Shown here: positions 26,140 through 34,115 of the stretch, piece after piece | How the letters are laid out: every line of letters starts with the position of its first letter | Numbering within the stretch: the first letter of the stretch is position 1 | Assembly: GCF_030542105.1 (NCBI RefSeq) | Contig: NZ_JAUOFB010000003.1 | Location: 62,001 to 126,000, forward strand | DNA: 64,000 nucleotides | Direction: 5' to 3' | DNA from: Hymenobacter sp. BT730 | Lineage (GTDB): Bacteria; Bacteroidota; Bacteroidia; Cytophagales; Hymenobacteraceae | Notes under the pieces: model-generated | The model's database searches: none | What the model was told of the DNA's origin: nothing | Seen by the model: only the letters and a program-made list of their open reading frames with translations | Position numbers and translations under genes: made by a program

Positions 26140-26760
26140 CTAGGGGTTAATGCTGTTTTCATAGGCCACCTGTTGGAATACCAAGCCCATTCGGGGGAGT
26201 TGGTAGCGAATGGTGCGGGTACCGCCACTGGGGCAGCAATTGGCATCTTCATCCTGATAAACCGGGAAATGGCGGAGCACCTGCTGGCCAACCACCTCAA
26301 AGGTATCGTGGCCCTGGTAGCCTTTGGCTGCGGCGCCCGTCAAACCCGGCAAGGTTACGGCCCGGCGGCCCTGGTTCTGGTATTCATAGCCCAGGAGCTG
26401 GCCGTAGGAGCCGCTGCCAGCGTCGCTGACGAAAATGAGTAGCTCAGGGAAATCGTTTTGGTTGAGGTTAGTCGCTACCACATCGGCTACTTTGCCTTCC
26501 AGTTGTTGCGTGGTGGTAGCCAACGTACGGCCATTTTTCTCCGTGTGCAGGCTCAGCTGTTGCTGGGTGCCTTCGCCAGTGGTTTGCACCAAAAATCGGA
26601 AGTTGCTATGACGAAGCTCTTTGCGGAAAGTAACTGCTGCGGCCGGAGCAGTGGGAGAGGTGGTAGCACGTAACATGGCTGGATCAGCCGATTCTGTTGC
26701 CGAGCGGGGCGAGTCGCAGGCTGCCAGCGCTACCAGCAGGGGTAAGACGAGCTTTTTCAT
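26140..26760 (-). CDS. PliI-like lipoprotein (putative lysozyme inhibitor)
   Basis: 206 residues. A lipoprotein signal has lipobox LAAC (Cys15) after MKKLVLPLLVA. The mature part resembles PliI, the periplasmic inhibitor of I-type lysozyme: VVATNLNQNDFPELLIFV, GSGSYGQLLGYEY, YQGHDTFEVVG, RHFPVYQDEDAN and GGTRTIRYQL follow the family order. PliI binds invertebrate-type lysozyme through a conserved loop; the conserved S-G-x-Y segment is present as SGSYG. The start at ATG 26760 is set by the signal; the frame is open for 19 codons upstream. A role in resisting host or predator lysozyme is inferred. Divergent from nothing; DUF427 lies upstream in the same direction. Confidence 0.75.
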   Translation of the reverse strand: MKKLVLPLLVALAACDSPRSATESADPAMLRATTSPTAPAAAVTFRKELRHSNFRFLVQTTGEGTQQQLSLHTEKNGRTLATTTQQLEGKVADVVATNLNQNDFPELLIFVSDAGSGSYGQLLGYEYQNQGRRAVTLPGLTGAAAKGYQGHDTFEVVGQQVLRHFPVYQDEDANCCPSGGTRTIRYQLPRMGLVFQQVAYENSINP

Positions 26761-26840
26761 AGCAAACAGGCTAACAGGTCGGCAATACGGCCGACCCCCT
26801 ATCTTATAGTACCCCACATAGGCCGCGTAAGTTGCCTGAT

Positions 26841-27122
26841 TTAAGGTACTATCTGTACGCCTTTCCAGAAGGCTACCCGCCCTTTAATGTGCTGTGCCGC
26901 TTCCTTAGGCGTTGGATAGTACCAGGCGGCATCCTTGTTCAATTCGCCCTCAATGCGGAGAGAATAATAGCTGGCGCGCCCTTTCCAGGGGCAGGTAGTG
27001 CCGGCAATGCTATCCTCAAAATATTCCCATTTCAGCGCTTCTGCCGGGAAATAATGGTTATTTTCTACCACCACGGTGTCGTCGCTTTCGGCCACAACCG
27101 TGTTGTTCCAGATGGCTTTCAT
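26841..27122 (-). CDS. DUF427 family protein
   Basis: 93 residues, a complete single-domain DUF427 protein: MKAIWNNTVVAESDDTVVVE at the start, HYFPAEALKWEYFEDS, the conserved TTCPWKGRASYYSL (Cys-Pro-Trp-Lys-Gly), and ending GRVAFWKGVQIVP. A small beta-barrel-like cytoplasmic protein of unknown function. Its 5' end faces the VWA gene across the promoter of the latter. Confidence 0.93.
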   Translation of the reverse strand: MKAIWNNTVVAESDDTVVVENNHYFPAEALKWEYFEDSIAGTTCPWKGRASYYSLRIEGELNKDAAWYYPTPKEAAQHIKGRVAFWKGVQIVP

Positions 27123-27146
27123 TCTTGTATGGGTAATTTTAGGTGG

Positions 27147-27174
27147 TTTGGAGGCTGCTGCGGGTGTGCCTTTG
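27147..27174 (+). promoter_or_regulatory. Putative promoter for the VWA gene
   Basis: TTTG (27147-27150), 16 bp, then TGCCTTTG (27167-27174; seven of eight to TAnnTTTG). This predicts a start near 27181 and a leader of about 80 nt before the ATG at 27262. Confidence 0.4.
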
Positions 27175-27261
27175 CCTGAATACGCATTTACGGAGGATCA
27201 ATCCCGCCAACTAAAAACTAACTTCTCGCCTGAGTTGTTCTCAGGGCTCATTGACTTTGTT

Positions 27262-28368
27262 ATGGCTGCAGGTTTTCGTTTCCGGGATTTTGTGCCCGAG
27301 GATTTACCCGACAAAGGGTTTGAGTCGCTCCTCAAGATATTTATGCAACTCATCACCATTACCAGTGGTGATGTTGGCGAAGCCTTGTCCTGGCTTTCAG
27401 AGTTGGATAAACAGTATGGCCTGACTGATGACGACTACGGCATTGGCGCCTTCATCGAAGACCTGAAAAAGAAGGGCTACATTGATGATGACCCGCAGAA
27501 AGCCGGGGCGTTCAACATCACGGCCAAAAGCGAGCAGCAGATTCGCAAATCGGCTCTGGAAGAAATCTTCGGCAAGCTCAAGAAATCGGGGCAGGGCAAC
27601 CACCGTACGCCCCATACCGGCCAGGGGGACGAGCAAAGCACCGATATGCGCGAGTTCCGCTTCGGCGACTCGCTGGATCAGATTTCGATGACGGAAAGCA
27701 TCCGCAACGCGCAGTTAAACCACGGCCTAGGCGGGGAGGACTTTATGCTGACCGAAGGCGACCTGGAAGTGCGCGAGAATGAGCATAAGTCGCAGACAAG
27801 CACCGTGCTCATGATTGACATTTCGCACTCCATGATTCTGTATGGCGAGGACCGGATTACGCCCGCTAAAAAAGTAGCCATGGCCCTGGCCGAGCTGGTA
27901 AAGCAAAAGTATCCAAAGGATTTTCTGGATGTACTGGTATTTGGCAACGATGCCTGGCAGATTGAAGTGAAGGATTTGCCTTACCTGCAGGTGGGTCCTT
28001 ACCACACTAATACTGTGGCCGGGCTGGAACTGGCCCTGGATCTGCTGCGCAAGCGCAAAACGCCTAACAAGCAGATTTTCATGATTACCGATGGCAAGCC
28101 TACCTGCCTGAAAGAAGGCACCAGCTATTATAAAAACTCATTTGGCCTCGACCGTAAAGTGGTTAACAAAACTCTTAACCTGGCCGCCGCTGCCCGCCGT
28201 CTGAAAGTCCCGATTACCACCTTTATGATTGCCACGGACCCCTATCTTCAGCAGTTTGTGGAAGAGTTTACCCAGGTAAACCAGGGTAAAGCCTACTATA
28301 GCTCTCTGAAAGGATTAGGGCACTTGATCTTTGAAGACTACAAACGCAATCGCCGCAAGTCAGTGTAG
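27262..28368 (+). CDS. VWA-domain protein, probable partner of a MoxR-type AAA+ ATPase
   Basis: 368 residues, no signal peptide or membrane segment, so cytoplasmic. The N-terminal part (1-180) has LLKIFMQLITITSGDVGEALSWLSEL and QYGLTDDDYGIGAFIEDLKKKGYI, a block conserved in Bacteroidota VWA proteins paired with MoxR ATPases. The von Willebrand A domain (about 181-368) has an intact MIDAS: D186-I-S188-H-S190 in MIDISHSM, then a TNTVAGLELAL Thr and FMITDGKPT (final Asp). The frame is open 62 codons further upstream, but that region overlaps the promoter and the antisense DUF427 start. Such proteins act as metal-dependent adaptors in complex maturation or remodelling. The likely ATPase partner is at 30287, same strand. 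Confidence 0.85.
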   Translation: MAAGFRFRDFVPEDLPDKGFESLLKIFMQLITITSGDVGEALSWLSELDKQYGLTDDDYGIGAFIEDLKKKGYIDDDPQKAGAFNITAKSEQQIRKSALEEIFGKLKKSGQGNHRTPHTGQGDEQSTDMREFRFGDSLDQISMTESIRNAQLNHGLGGEDFMLTEGDLEVRENEHKSQTSTVLMIDISHSMILYGEDRITPAKKVAMALAELVKQKYPKDFLDVLVFGNDAWQIEVKDLPYLQVGPYHTNTVAGLELALDLLRKRKTPNKQIFMITDGKPTCLKEGTSYYKNSFGLDRKVVNKTLNLAAAARRLKVPITTFMIATDPYLQQFVEEFTQVNQGKAYYSSLKGLGHLIFEDYKRNRRKSV

Positions 28369-28430
28369 TATGGCTTTTGGCTTGGAGCAGCACATACTAC
28401 CCAAGTAACTAGTAAGGCTATTTCCTGCTT

Positions 28431-28480
28431 AAAAATGAAAAGCTGCTGAAGTTTTGTTACTTCAGCAGCTTTTCATTTTT
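28431..28480 (+). terminator. Terminator after the VWA gene
   Basis: AAATGAAAAGCTGCTGAAG (28433-28451) pairs perfectly with CTTCAGCAGCTTTTCATTT (from about 28460), with an 8-nt loop and a T-run after: a 19-bp stem. Confidence 0.92.
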
Positions 28481-28505
28481 ACCTATAACACATTATCTGC
28501 ATCCT

Positions 28506-29015
28506 ATGAATTTAGTTTTGTACGGATTCGTGTTGTTGATATGTCGTTGTATAGTCGCCGTATCACTGCCGCCTCATGCCAACGTTCCGGCGCCCAACTT
28601 CAGGTTACAGGATAATACTGGTAAAGCCGTGGCATTGCACGACTTCCGGGGGAAGGTAGTCTACCTGGATTTCTGGTATAGTGGGTGTGAGCCCTGCCTG
28701 GCCGAAGCTCCCGCTGCGGATAAGCTGAAAAAACGGTTTTTAGGTCGGGATGTGGTGTTCCTATATATCTCAGTGGATCAAAGCACCGAAACCTGGAAGC
28801 AGACGCTGAAAAAATATCCCCTTACCGGCTCCAACAGTGTGCATTTGATTGATGCCAAGAACGGCTCAACTGCCGGTGCCTTTAAAGTAGGAAGCTTCCC
28901 GAGCTACTGGATTATTGGGCGTAATGGGCAAATTCGCAACAGCGGAGTACCCCGGCCATCGTCAGGACAAGAAGTAGTAACAGCGCTGGAACAGGCCTTG
29001 GCGGAAAAGCCTTAG
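28506..29015 (+). CDS. TlpA/ResA-like thiol-disulfide protein
   Basis: 169 residues. A hydrophobic N-terminus (about 3-20) is a signal peptide or anchor, followed by a thioredoxin fold of the TlpA/AhpC-TSA type: APNFRLQDNTGKAV, then the active site FWYSGCEPCLAEAP with Cys61 and Cys64 (C-E-P-C), then FPSYWIIGRNGQI with the cis-Pro loop. It probably reduces disulfides or apocytochrome c in the periplasm. A di-haem cytochrome gene follows convergently, so a functional link is possible but the genes are not co-transcribed. Confidence 0.9.
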   Translation: MNLVLYGFVLLICRCIVAVSLPPHANVPAPNFRLQDNTGKAVALHDFRGKVVYLDFWYSGCEPCLAEAPAADKLKKRFLGRDVVFLYISVDQSTETWKQTLKKYPLTGSNSVHLIDAKNGSTAGAFKVGSFPSYWIIGRNGQIRNSGVPRPSSGQEVVTALEQALAEKP

Positions 29016-29040
29016 GGCTTACTACACGCAAGAATTCAAC

Positions 29041-29079
29041 ATAAAAATGGCGGATCAGTATCTGGTCCGCCATTTTTAT
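29041..29079. terminator. Bidirectional terminator between TlpA-like and cytochrome c genes
   Basis: ATAAAAATGGCGGA (29041-29054) and TCCGCCATTTTTAT (29066-29079) form a perfect 14-bp stem with an 11-nt loop, ending both convergent genes. Confidence 0.92.
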
Positions 29080-29097
29080 GCAATAGGGGTTGGTTTC

Positions 29098-30072
29098 TTA
29101 ACGGGTAGCAACTGTACCTCCACCATCTTCTGCGGTGGCATTCTTCAGCTTGGGCACTGTGTGCAGGTAGGCATATATGGCCCGTGCTTCCTGTGGCGAC
29201 ATTAGGGTGAATTTAGGCATGGGCAACTTCAGTGGGCCGTTTGGGCCTTGCCCGAAGCGCACCGCTTGCACAAACTGCGCTTCCGTCCAGTCGCCTATGC
29301 CGGTTTCCTCGTCGCAAGTGATGTTGCGGCTCAGTATTTCCTGGCCAGTGGGGGTAAGCAGCCTGGTGCCCCCAGCAAGGTAGCCTTCTGATTTTTCGGG
29401 CACCAGGGCATTGTTCGTTTTAAAATCCTTGGAATGGCACTCATAGCATTTGTAGCGGCCCACTACCAGATAATGACCATAGGCTACGCCATCCGTGGTA
29501 TCAGGATCTAAAACGGGCTTGGCGGGCACGGGGGTGGGTTTCATGACGGTATTCACCAGCATCTTACCCAGGAAGGAGGGCTCCTGTTCGTGCGAGGGGA
29601 TAGGCTGGGCTTTCACCAGCGCATTATTAGAGCGCAGAAAGGCAATAACGCTGTTCACATCCTCATCCGACATATGCACGAAATTAGGCATCACCATGCG
29701 AAAGCGGCCGTCGCGGCCTATGCCAGTGCGGAATAGGCCTACCAGCTCAGCATCAGTCCACGAGCCAATACCGTGCGTTTTGTCTTGGGTAATATTTGCG
29801 GCGTAAATCTTGCCGAATTCCGGGGGTAAATCATTCATGAACTTGCCGGTCAGGGCATTGGTGCTGCGGTCCAGGTGGCAGTCGGCACACATAGCCGTAA
29901 CAATCTTTTCTCCCTGTAACACCCGTGCCGGGGTAATAGCGACCGGCTGTACCGCCATTTTGGGCGGGTCATAGGTAGGAATACCCCGGGCCTGTACCCA
30001 TACCACAAAACCCAGAATTGCCACCGCCACCAGCGCCAGTAATCCGCCCAGAATTTTGAATATTTTTTTCAT
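29098..30072 (-). CDS. Di-haem cytochrome c
   Basis: 324 residues. N-terminal anchor or signal (1-28), then two class I cytochrome c domains. The first haem site is CADCH (62-66), with Met ligand candidates in MVMPNFVHM (about 126-134). The second is CYECH (209-213), with MPKFTLM near 295. The spacing GSWTDAELVGLFRTGIGRDG and GDWTEAQFVQAVRFGQGPNG in both halves shows an internal duplication typical of the cytochrome c subunits of alcohol/sorbosone dehydrogenase-like and terminal-oxidase-linked complexes. It likely carries electrons in the periplasm; no dehydrogenase subunit is adjacent. A weak -7 match TATACTTG lies at 30099-30106 (minus). Confidence 0.92.
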   Translation of the reverse strand: MKKIFKILGGLLALVAVAILGFVVWVQARGIPTYDPPKMAVQPVAITPARVLQGEKIVTAMCADCHLDRSTNALTGKFMNDLPPEFGKIYAANITQDKTHGIGSWTDAELVGLFRTGIGRDGRFRMVMPNFVHMSDEDVNSVIAFLRSNNALVKAQPIPSHEQEPSFLGKMLVNTVMKPTPVPAKPVLDPDTTDGVAYGHYLVVGRYKCYECHSKDFKTNNALVPEKSEGYLAGGTRLLTPTGQEILSRNITCDEETGIGDWTEAQFVQAVRFGQGPNGPLKLPMPKFTLMSPQEARAIYAYLHTVPKLKNATAEDGGGTVATR

Positions 30073-30121
30073 AAAATAAAAGAATATAGATACACCTGCA
30101 AGTATAGAAATTTATAGATAC

Positions 30122-30168
30122 TTAGCTAAATAGCTAATAGCCTTGTAGTATCACATAATGATGTGATA
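30122..30168. promoter_or_regulatory. Two operator-like palindromes between cytochrome c and AAA+ genes
   Basis: TTAGCTA-AA-TAGCTAA (30122-30137) and TATCACAT-AATG-ATGTGATA (30149-30168) are both perfect inverted repeats, 11 bp apart. They lie in the 214-bp divergent region between genes starting at 30072 (minus) and 30287 (plus). Neither is followed by a T-run, so they look like transcription-factor sites rather than terminators. The second resembles a reversed CRP/FNR-type half-site arrangement (TCACA-N6-TGTGA). The regulator is unknown. Confidence 0.5.
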
Positions 30169-30286
30169 GAGGACTGATTTTTTGACTGACCAAACCATTC
30201 CTGCAGAACCAACCACTAGGTTCAATAGTTGTATTAGCGCAGTTGCCCGTATATATCCATCTCCCGGGCATCTCTTTACTCTCCGT

Positions 30287-31816
30287 ATGACCCCATCTAC
30301 CATTAGCACGCTGGGCCAGTTGAAAAAGTCTGGCTACCAGCCCCGCACTGTCAAGCAAGAACTGCGCGACAACCTGATTCAGAAGCTGCGCAATAAAGAA
30401 GAAGTGTTTCCCGGCATTTTTGGCTACGATGAAACCGTAATACCAGACCTGCAGCGCGCTATTCTGGCCGGCCACCATATTAACCTGCTGGGTTTGCGTG
30501 GCCAGGCTAAAACCCGTATTGCCCGCTTGTTGGTGGGCCTATTAGACGAGTATGTGCCCGTAGTGGCTGGCTCCGAGCTGAACGACGACCCCCTGCAGCC
30601 TTTATCGGTTTTTGCCAAAAACCTCATTGATGTGAAAGGGGATGATACGCCCATTTCATGGCTACATCGGGAAGAGCGGTACACAGAGAAGCTGGCTACG
30701 CCCGATGTGTCCGTGGCTGACCTCATCGGTGATGCCGACCCCATTAAAGCCGCTACCCTGAAGCTACCGTACTCCGATGAGCGGGTAATTCACTTTGGCC
30801 TGATTCCCAGGGCGCACCGCGGTATTTTCGTGATTAACGAGTTGCCCGACCTGCAGGCCCGCATTCAGGTGTCTTTATTCAATATTCTGCAGGAAGGCGA
30901 CATTCAGATTCGGGGCTTTAAAGTACGCCTGCCGCTGGATATCCAGTTTGTGTTCACGGCTAACCCCGAGGACTACACTAATCGGGGCTCCATTGTTACG
31001 CCCCTCAAGGACCGTATCGACGCCCAGATAATCACGCACTACCCCAAGTCCATCGAAATCGGGAAGCGCATCACCAAGCAGGAAGCCCGCATCAAGGAGG
31101 AGCAGAAAGGCATGGTGACGAGCAACGAAATCATGCACGATTTGGTGGAGCAGGTTGCAGTGGAAGCCCGTGGTTCTGAGTTTGTGGACGCGAAGTCGGG
31201 CGTGTCGGCGCGTCTTACCATCTCGGCCTACGAGCAGGTAGTAGCCGGGGCAGAGCGCCGGGCGCTCATCAATGGCGAGAAGAATACCTATGTGCGGGTA
31301 GCCGACTTTATTTCCGCTGTTCCCGCCATTACCGGTAAAGTTGAGCTGGTCTATGAAGGGGAGCAGGAGGGAGCCGGCATTGTGGCTGAGAAGCTGATGG
31401 GCAAGGCCATCCGCACCCTGTTCCTGACTTACTTCCCTGACCCCGACAAGTCCAAGAAGCTCAAGAGCCGTCCTAATCCATATAAAACGGTGCAGGACTG
31501 GTTTGGCAGTGGCCATACTGTGGATATCCTGCACGACGCCTCCACCAAAGATTATCGTGCCGCCCTGGACCAGGTGCCCGGCCTCCGCGACATCGTCACG
31601 GAGCTACACCCGAAAGAGGACAAGGAAACTACCTATTTCCTGATGGAATTCCTGCTGCACGGTCTGGCTGAGTATAGCCTGATTTCCCGCAACCGCCTCA
31701 CAGCAGGTGCCCAGTTTAAAGACCTCCTTTCCTCTATGTTCACCATGCCCAGCTTTGGCGAGGATGATGACGATGAGGACGAAGATGAGCGGCCGCAGCG
31801 CGGACGCCGGCGGTAA
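30287..31816 (+). CDS. MoxR/magnesium-chelatase-type AAA+ ATPase
   Basis: 509 residues, cytoplasmic. Walker A is GLRGQAKT (69-76), a Mg-chelatase/MoxR variant with Ala before Lys; Walker B is GIFVINELPDL. VFTANPEDYTNRGSIV (sensor 1) and PLKDRIDAQI (Arg finger region) follow. The C-terminus ends in a strongly acidic Glu/Asp tail and then RRGRRR. The ATG at 30287 (MTPSTIS) was chosen over an upstream frame extension that runs through the palindromic region. ATPases of this class act with VWA proteins to remodel or load metals into client complexes; the obvious partner is the VWA protein at 27262. The gap of two unrelated genes between them is unusual. Confidence 0.9.
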   Translation: MTPSTISTLGQLKKSGYQPRTVKQELRDNLIQKLRNKEEVFPGIFGYDETVIPDLQRAILAGHHINLLGLRGQAKTRIARLLVGLLDEYVPVVAGSELNDDPLQPLSVFAKNLIDVKGDDTPISWLHREERYTEKLATPDVSVADLIGDADPIKAATLKLPYSDERVIHFGLIPRAHRGIFVINELPDLQARIQVSLFNILQEGDIQIRGFKVRLPLDIQFVFTANPEDYTNRGSIVTPLKDRIDAQIITHYPKSIEIGKRITKQEARIKEEQKGMVTSNEIMHDLVEQVAVEARGSEFVDAKSGVSARLTISAYEQVVAGAERRALINGEKNTYVRVADFISAVPAITGKVELVYEGEQEGAGIVAEKLMGKAIRTLFLTYFPDPDKSKKLKSRPNPYKTVQDWFGSGHTVDILHDASTKDYRAALDQVPGLRDIVTELHPKEDKETTYFLMEFLLHGLAEYSLISRNRLTAGAQFKDLLSSMFTMPSFGEDDDDEDEDERPQRGRRR

Positions 31817-31827
31817 AGAATTGCTGA

Positions 31828-31887
31828 TTTCCAGAACAGCAAAAAGCCCCCTACAGATTTGTAGGGGGCTTTTTGCTGTTCTGGAAA
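31828..31887. terminator. Exceptionally long bidirectional terminator
   Basis: A perfect 28-bp stem: arms 31828-31855 and 31860-31887 around a GATT loop. The inner part is GC-rich (AGCCCCCTACA) with A5/T5 tracts in the middle of the arms, so it could stop transcription both ways between the AAA+ gene (stop 31816) and the cyclophilin gene (stop 31901). Confidence 0.92.
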
Positions 31888-31900
31888 AATGCTGGGAAGC

Positions 31901-32362
31901 CTAAGCTTCTTCGCTCACGACAATTTTCTCAATGGTGTCGTTGGCTTTAATCTGGTCAATAATATCAATCCCTTCTACCACCTTGCCGAACACCGTATGG
32001 TTGCGGTCGAGGTGGGCCGTATTCTGCCGGTCGTGAACGATGAAGAACTGCGAGCCACCGGTGTTGCGGCCGGCATGGGCCATGCTGAGGGCGCCGCGCT
32101 CATGGTACTGATGGTCGCCGGTCAGCTCACAATCAATTTTATAGCCAGGGCCACCAGTGCCGGGCGTGCCTTTGGCGCCGTCGCGGGAGTTGGGGCAGCC
32201 GCCCTGAATCACGAAGTTGGGAATCACGCGGTGGAATTTCAGTCCGTCGTAGAAGCCTTTCTTGGCCAGGTCGGTGAAGTTCTTTACCGTGTTAGGAGCG
32301 TCCTTTTCGTAGAACTCCACTTTCATAACACCCTTATTGGTGTGGATTTCGGCGGTTTTCAT
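31901..32362 (-). CDS. Cyclophilin-type peptidyl-prolyl isomerase
   Basis: 153 residues, cytoplasmic single-domain cyclophilin that interconverts cis and trans Xaa-Pro bonds during folding. It has the catalytic block [14 protein letters not shown] with Arg45, then [10 protein letters not shown] with the substrate-binding residues, GSQFFIVHD, and [10 protein letters not shown]. Start ATG 32362, following the promoter at 32414-32421; the frame is open upstream across that promoter. Confidence 0.95.
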   Translation of the reverse strand: MKTAEIHTNKGVMKVEFYEKDAPNTVKNFTDLAKKGFYDGLKFHRVIPNFVIQGGCPNSRDGAKGTPGTGGPGYKIDCELTGDHQYHERGALSMAHAGRNTGGSQFFIVHDRQNTAHLDRNHTVFGKVVEGIDIIDQIKANDTIEKIVVSEEA

Positions 32363-32413
32363 GCGGATAGAGTAAAAATGAACAAAGAATGGGGCCAAAT
32401 AGCCCGCCAGGGG

Positions 32414-32421
32414 CAAAGGTA
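32414..32421 (-). promoter_or_regulatory. -7 promoter box for the cyclophilin gene
   Basis: The minus strand reads TACCTTTG, an exact TAnnTTTG box (extended to TACCTTTGC), 51 nt upstream of the ATG. Confidence 0.6.
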
Positions 32422-32426
32422 GCCAA

Positions 32427-32458
32427 TTTGCTTAGGTGAACATCCGGAGCCACCTTTG
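32427..32458 (+). promoter_or_regulatory. Promoter for the fasciclin gene
   Basis: TTTG (32427-32430), 20 bp, CACCTTTG (32451-32458): both Bacteroidota elements with near-standard spacing (the -7 box is seven of eight). Predicted leader about 62 nt. It abuts the divergent cyclophilin promoter. Confidence 0.55.
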
Positions 32459-32527
32459 GTTTCGTAAGGACGGCACCACCGCATAAAACGGTGCTCTGTT
32501 TTCCACCAAACTCCCTTCCCGCGCTTT

Positions 32528-33157
32528 ATGAAAAACACCCTGCGTACCACTTCTATGGCCTTGTTTGCGGCCGCTTTATCTCTTGGCCTTGCTAGTTGCG
32601 GCGACCAGAAATCCGCAGAAACCACCGAAACAAACATCAACGCAACTCCAACCGTGGACTCGGCGGCGCTGATGACTGACTCGGCTCGTATGGGTAAGCC
32701 CAATGGGGTGGTAGTGGGCGGCGCCAAGATGACGCCTGACAAAGACATCGTCGACAACGCAGTGAATTCCAAAGAGCACACCACGCTGGTAGCCGCCGTG
32801 AAGGCCGCCGGACTGGTAGAGACCCTAAAAGGCAGTGGTCCTTTCACTGTTTTTGCCCCAACCAATGCCGCCTTCAATGAGCTGCCGAACGGTGCTATGG
32901 CCGGATTAATGAAGCCGGAAAGCAAAGCGAAACTGGCCGGTGTGCTCACCTACCACGTTATTGCCGGTCGTATTATGGCTGCCGACCTGAAAGACGGGCA
33001 GCAGCTTACTACGGTGAATGGTGAAAAAATAAAAATATCCGTGAAAGACGGTCAGGTGATGATTAATAACGCCGCCATTACTATTCCGGATGTAGTATCC
33101 AGCAATGGTATTACCCACGTCATAAACCAAGTGCTTTTGCCCCCAGCTGCTAATTAA
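32528..33157 (+). CDS. Fasciclin (FAS1) domain lipoprotein
   Basis: 209 residues. Lipoprotein signal with lipobox LASC (Cys24), then a Thr/Ala-rich linker (25-75) and one FAS1 domain (about 76-209): HTTLVAAVKAAGLVETLKGSGPFTVFAPTNAAFNELP, read in segments, then VLTYHVIAGRIMAADL (H2-like block) and THVINQVLLPP. FAS1 domains mediate adhesion in many surface proteins. It is probably anchored to the outer membrane as a surface or periplasmic lipoprotein. Monocistronic, ended by a palindromic terminator. Confidence 0.95.
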   Translation: MKNTLRTTSMALFAAALSLGLASCGDQKSAETTETNINATPTVDSAALMTDSARMGKPNGVVVGGAKMTPDKDIVDNAVNSKEHTTLVAAVKAAGLVETLKGSGPFTVFAPTNAAFNELPNGAMAGLMKPESKAKLAGVLTYHVIAGRIMAADLKDGQQLTTVNGEKIKISVKDGQVMINNAAITIPDVVSSNGITHVINQVLLPPAAN

Positions 33158-33177
33158 GCAAGCGGTTTTAGATTTAT

Positions 33178-33211
33178 AAAAATGGCCGCCCTGATCAGGG
33201 CGGCCATTTTT
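33178..33211. terminator. Bidirectional terminator between fasciclin and dehydrogenase genes
   Basis: AAAAATGGCCGCCCTGA pairs with TCAGGGCGGCCATTTTT, centred near 33194: an almost loop-free perfect palindrome with A- and T-tracts. Confidence 0.9.
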
Positions 33212-33213
33212 AC

Positions 33214-34113
33214 TTAGGCTATGACCGGACGCCGCAGGCCTGCTTCCTCCGAAACCCGCCGGGCAAAGGAAGTCCAGTCTTCGTCGCCGGCGGTGCGGGC
33301 TACGGTGGTAGTAAGGTGATTGAGCACAATACTGGCAATGGGCATAGGTACACCGTGGTCCTGGGCCTCATGCATCACCAAGTCCAGGTCCTTGCGCAGA
33401 ATATGTGGTGCTGCGCCCAGGGGCTTATAGTCTTCAGTAGCTACCATATGGCCGTAGCTTTTATAAATGGGACTATTGAAGATGGTGCCTGTCATTACCT
33501 CATAAATCTGCTGCCGGCTGACGCCGCTTTTCTCAGCCAGCGTGAAGGCCTCAGCCATAGCCTCAATGGCAGCACCCAGCATAAAGTTGCCGCAGAGCTT
33601 TACTGTACTGGCTGCCCCCGGGTCTTCCCCGACATCATACTGCCCCTGGCTGATGGCTGGCCAGAAGGGTGCCACCCGTTTCTTAGCCTCGGCCGGGCCC
33701 GATACGCATACCCAGAGTTGAGCAGAGTCCACGGCATCGGGCTTACCAAATACCGGGGCAGTAACCAGCAGCGTACCATGCTCCTCATGCAGGCGGGCCA
33801 GCATTTGGTTGGTGGCGGGTGCCACTGTACTGCAGGAAGCGTGCACAGCCCCAGGCTTCATGGCCGGCAAAAAGCCATTCACGCCTAAAGCCAGGCTTTG
33901 CAGGGCGCTGTCGCCGGTTACCATTGTAAATACTACTTCGGCCTCCTTCACGGCATCGGCTGCAGTGGCTGCGGACAAAGCGCCAAGGTCCTGCATCGGC
34001 TTGGCTTTTTCTGCCGTGCGGTTATAAACAGTTAGTTGGTGCCCCGCCCGTATTAAATTGGCGGCCATAGCCTGACCCATGTGGCCCAGGCCCAGAAGTG
34101 CAAGTTGTGCCAT
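33214..34113 (-). CDS. Beta-hydroxyacid dehydrogenase family NAD(P)-dependent oxidoreductase
   Basis: 299 residues. N-terminal Rossmann motif GLGHMG (8-13) and NR at 31-32 (YNRTAEKA), which suggests NADP preference; substrate-binding block SCSTVAPAT (93-101); then catalytic Lys172 in TVKLCGNFM with Asn176. Length and order fit the 3-hydroxyisobutyrate/6-phosphogluconate-dehydrogenase-like family (also GLYR/succinic-semialdehyde reductase). The natural substrate cannot be told from sequence. Start ATG 34113. A 12-bp-arm palindrome immediately upstream (34116-34144) suggests dedicated control. Confidence 0.9.
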   Translation of the reverse strand: MAQLALLGLGHMGQAMAANLIRAGHQLTVYNRTAEKAKPMQDLGALSAATAADAVKEAEVVFTMVTGDSALQSLALGVNGFLPAMKPGAVHASCSTVAPATNQMLARLHEEHGTLLVTAPVFGKPDAVDSAQLWVCVSGPAEAKKRVAPFWPAISQGQYDVGEDPGAASTVKLCGNFMLGAAIEAMAEAFTLAEKSGVSRQQIYEVMTGTIFNSPIYKSYGHMVATEDYKPLGAAPHILRKDLDLVMHEAQDHGVPMPIASIVLNHLTTTVARTAGDEDWTSFARRVSEEAGLRRPVIA

Positions 34114-34115
34114 AA

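Noticed and set aside
30150..30167. CRP/FNR site
   Set aside because: The half-sites are in the reversed order (TCACA-N6-TGTGA instead of TGTGA-N6-TCACA), so a CRP-type site is not supported; kept only as an unassigned palindrome.
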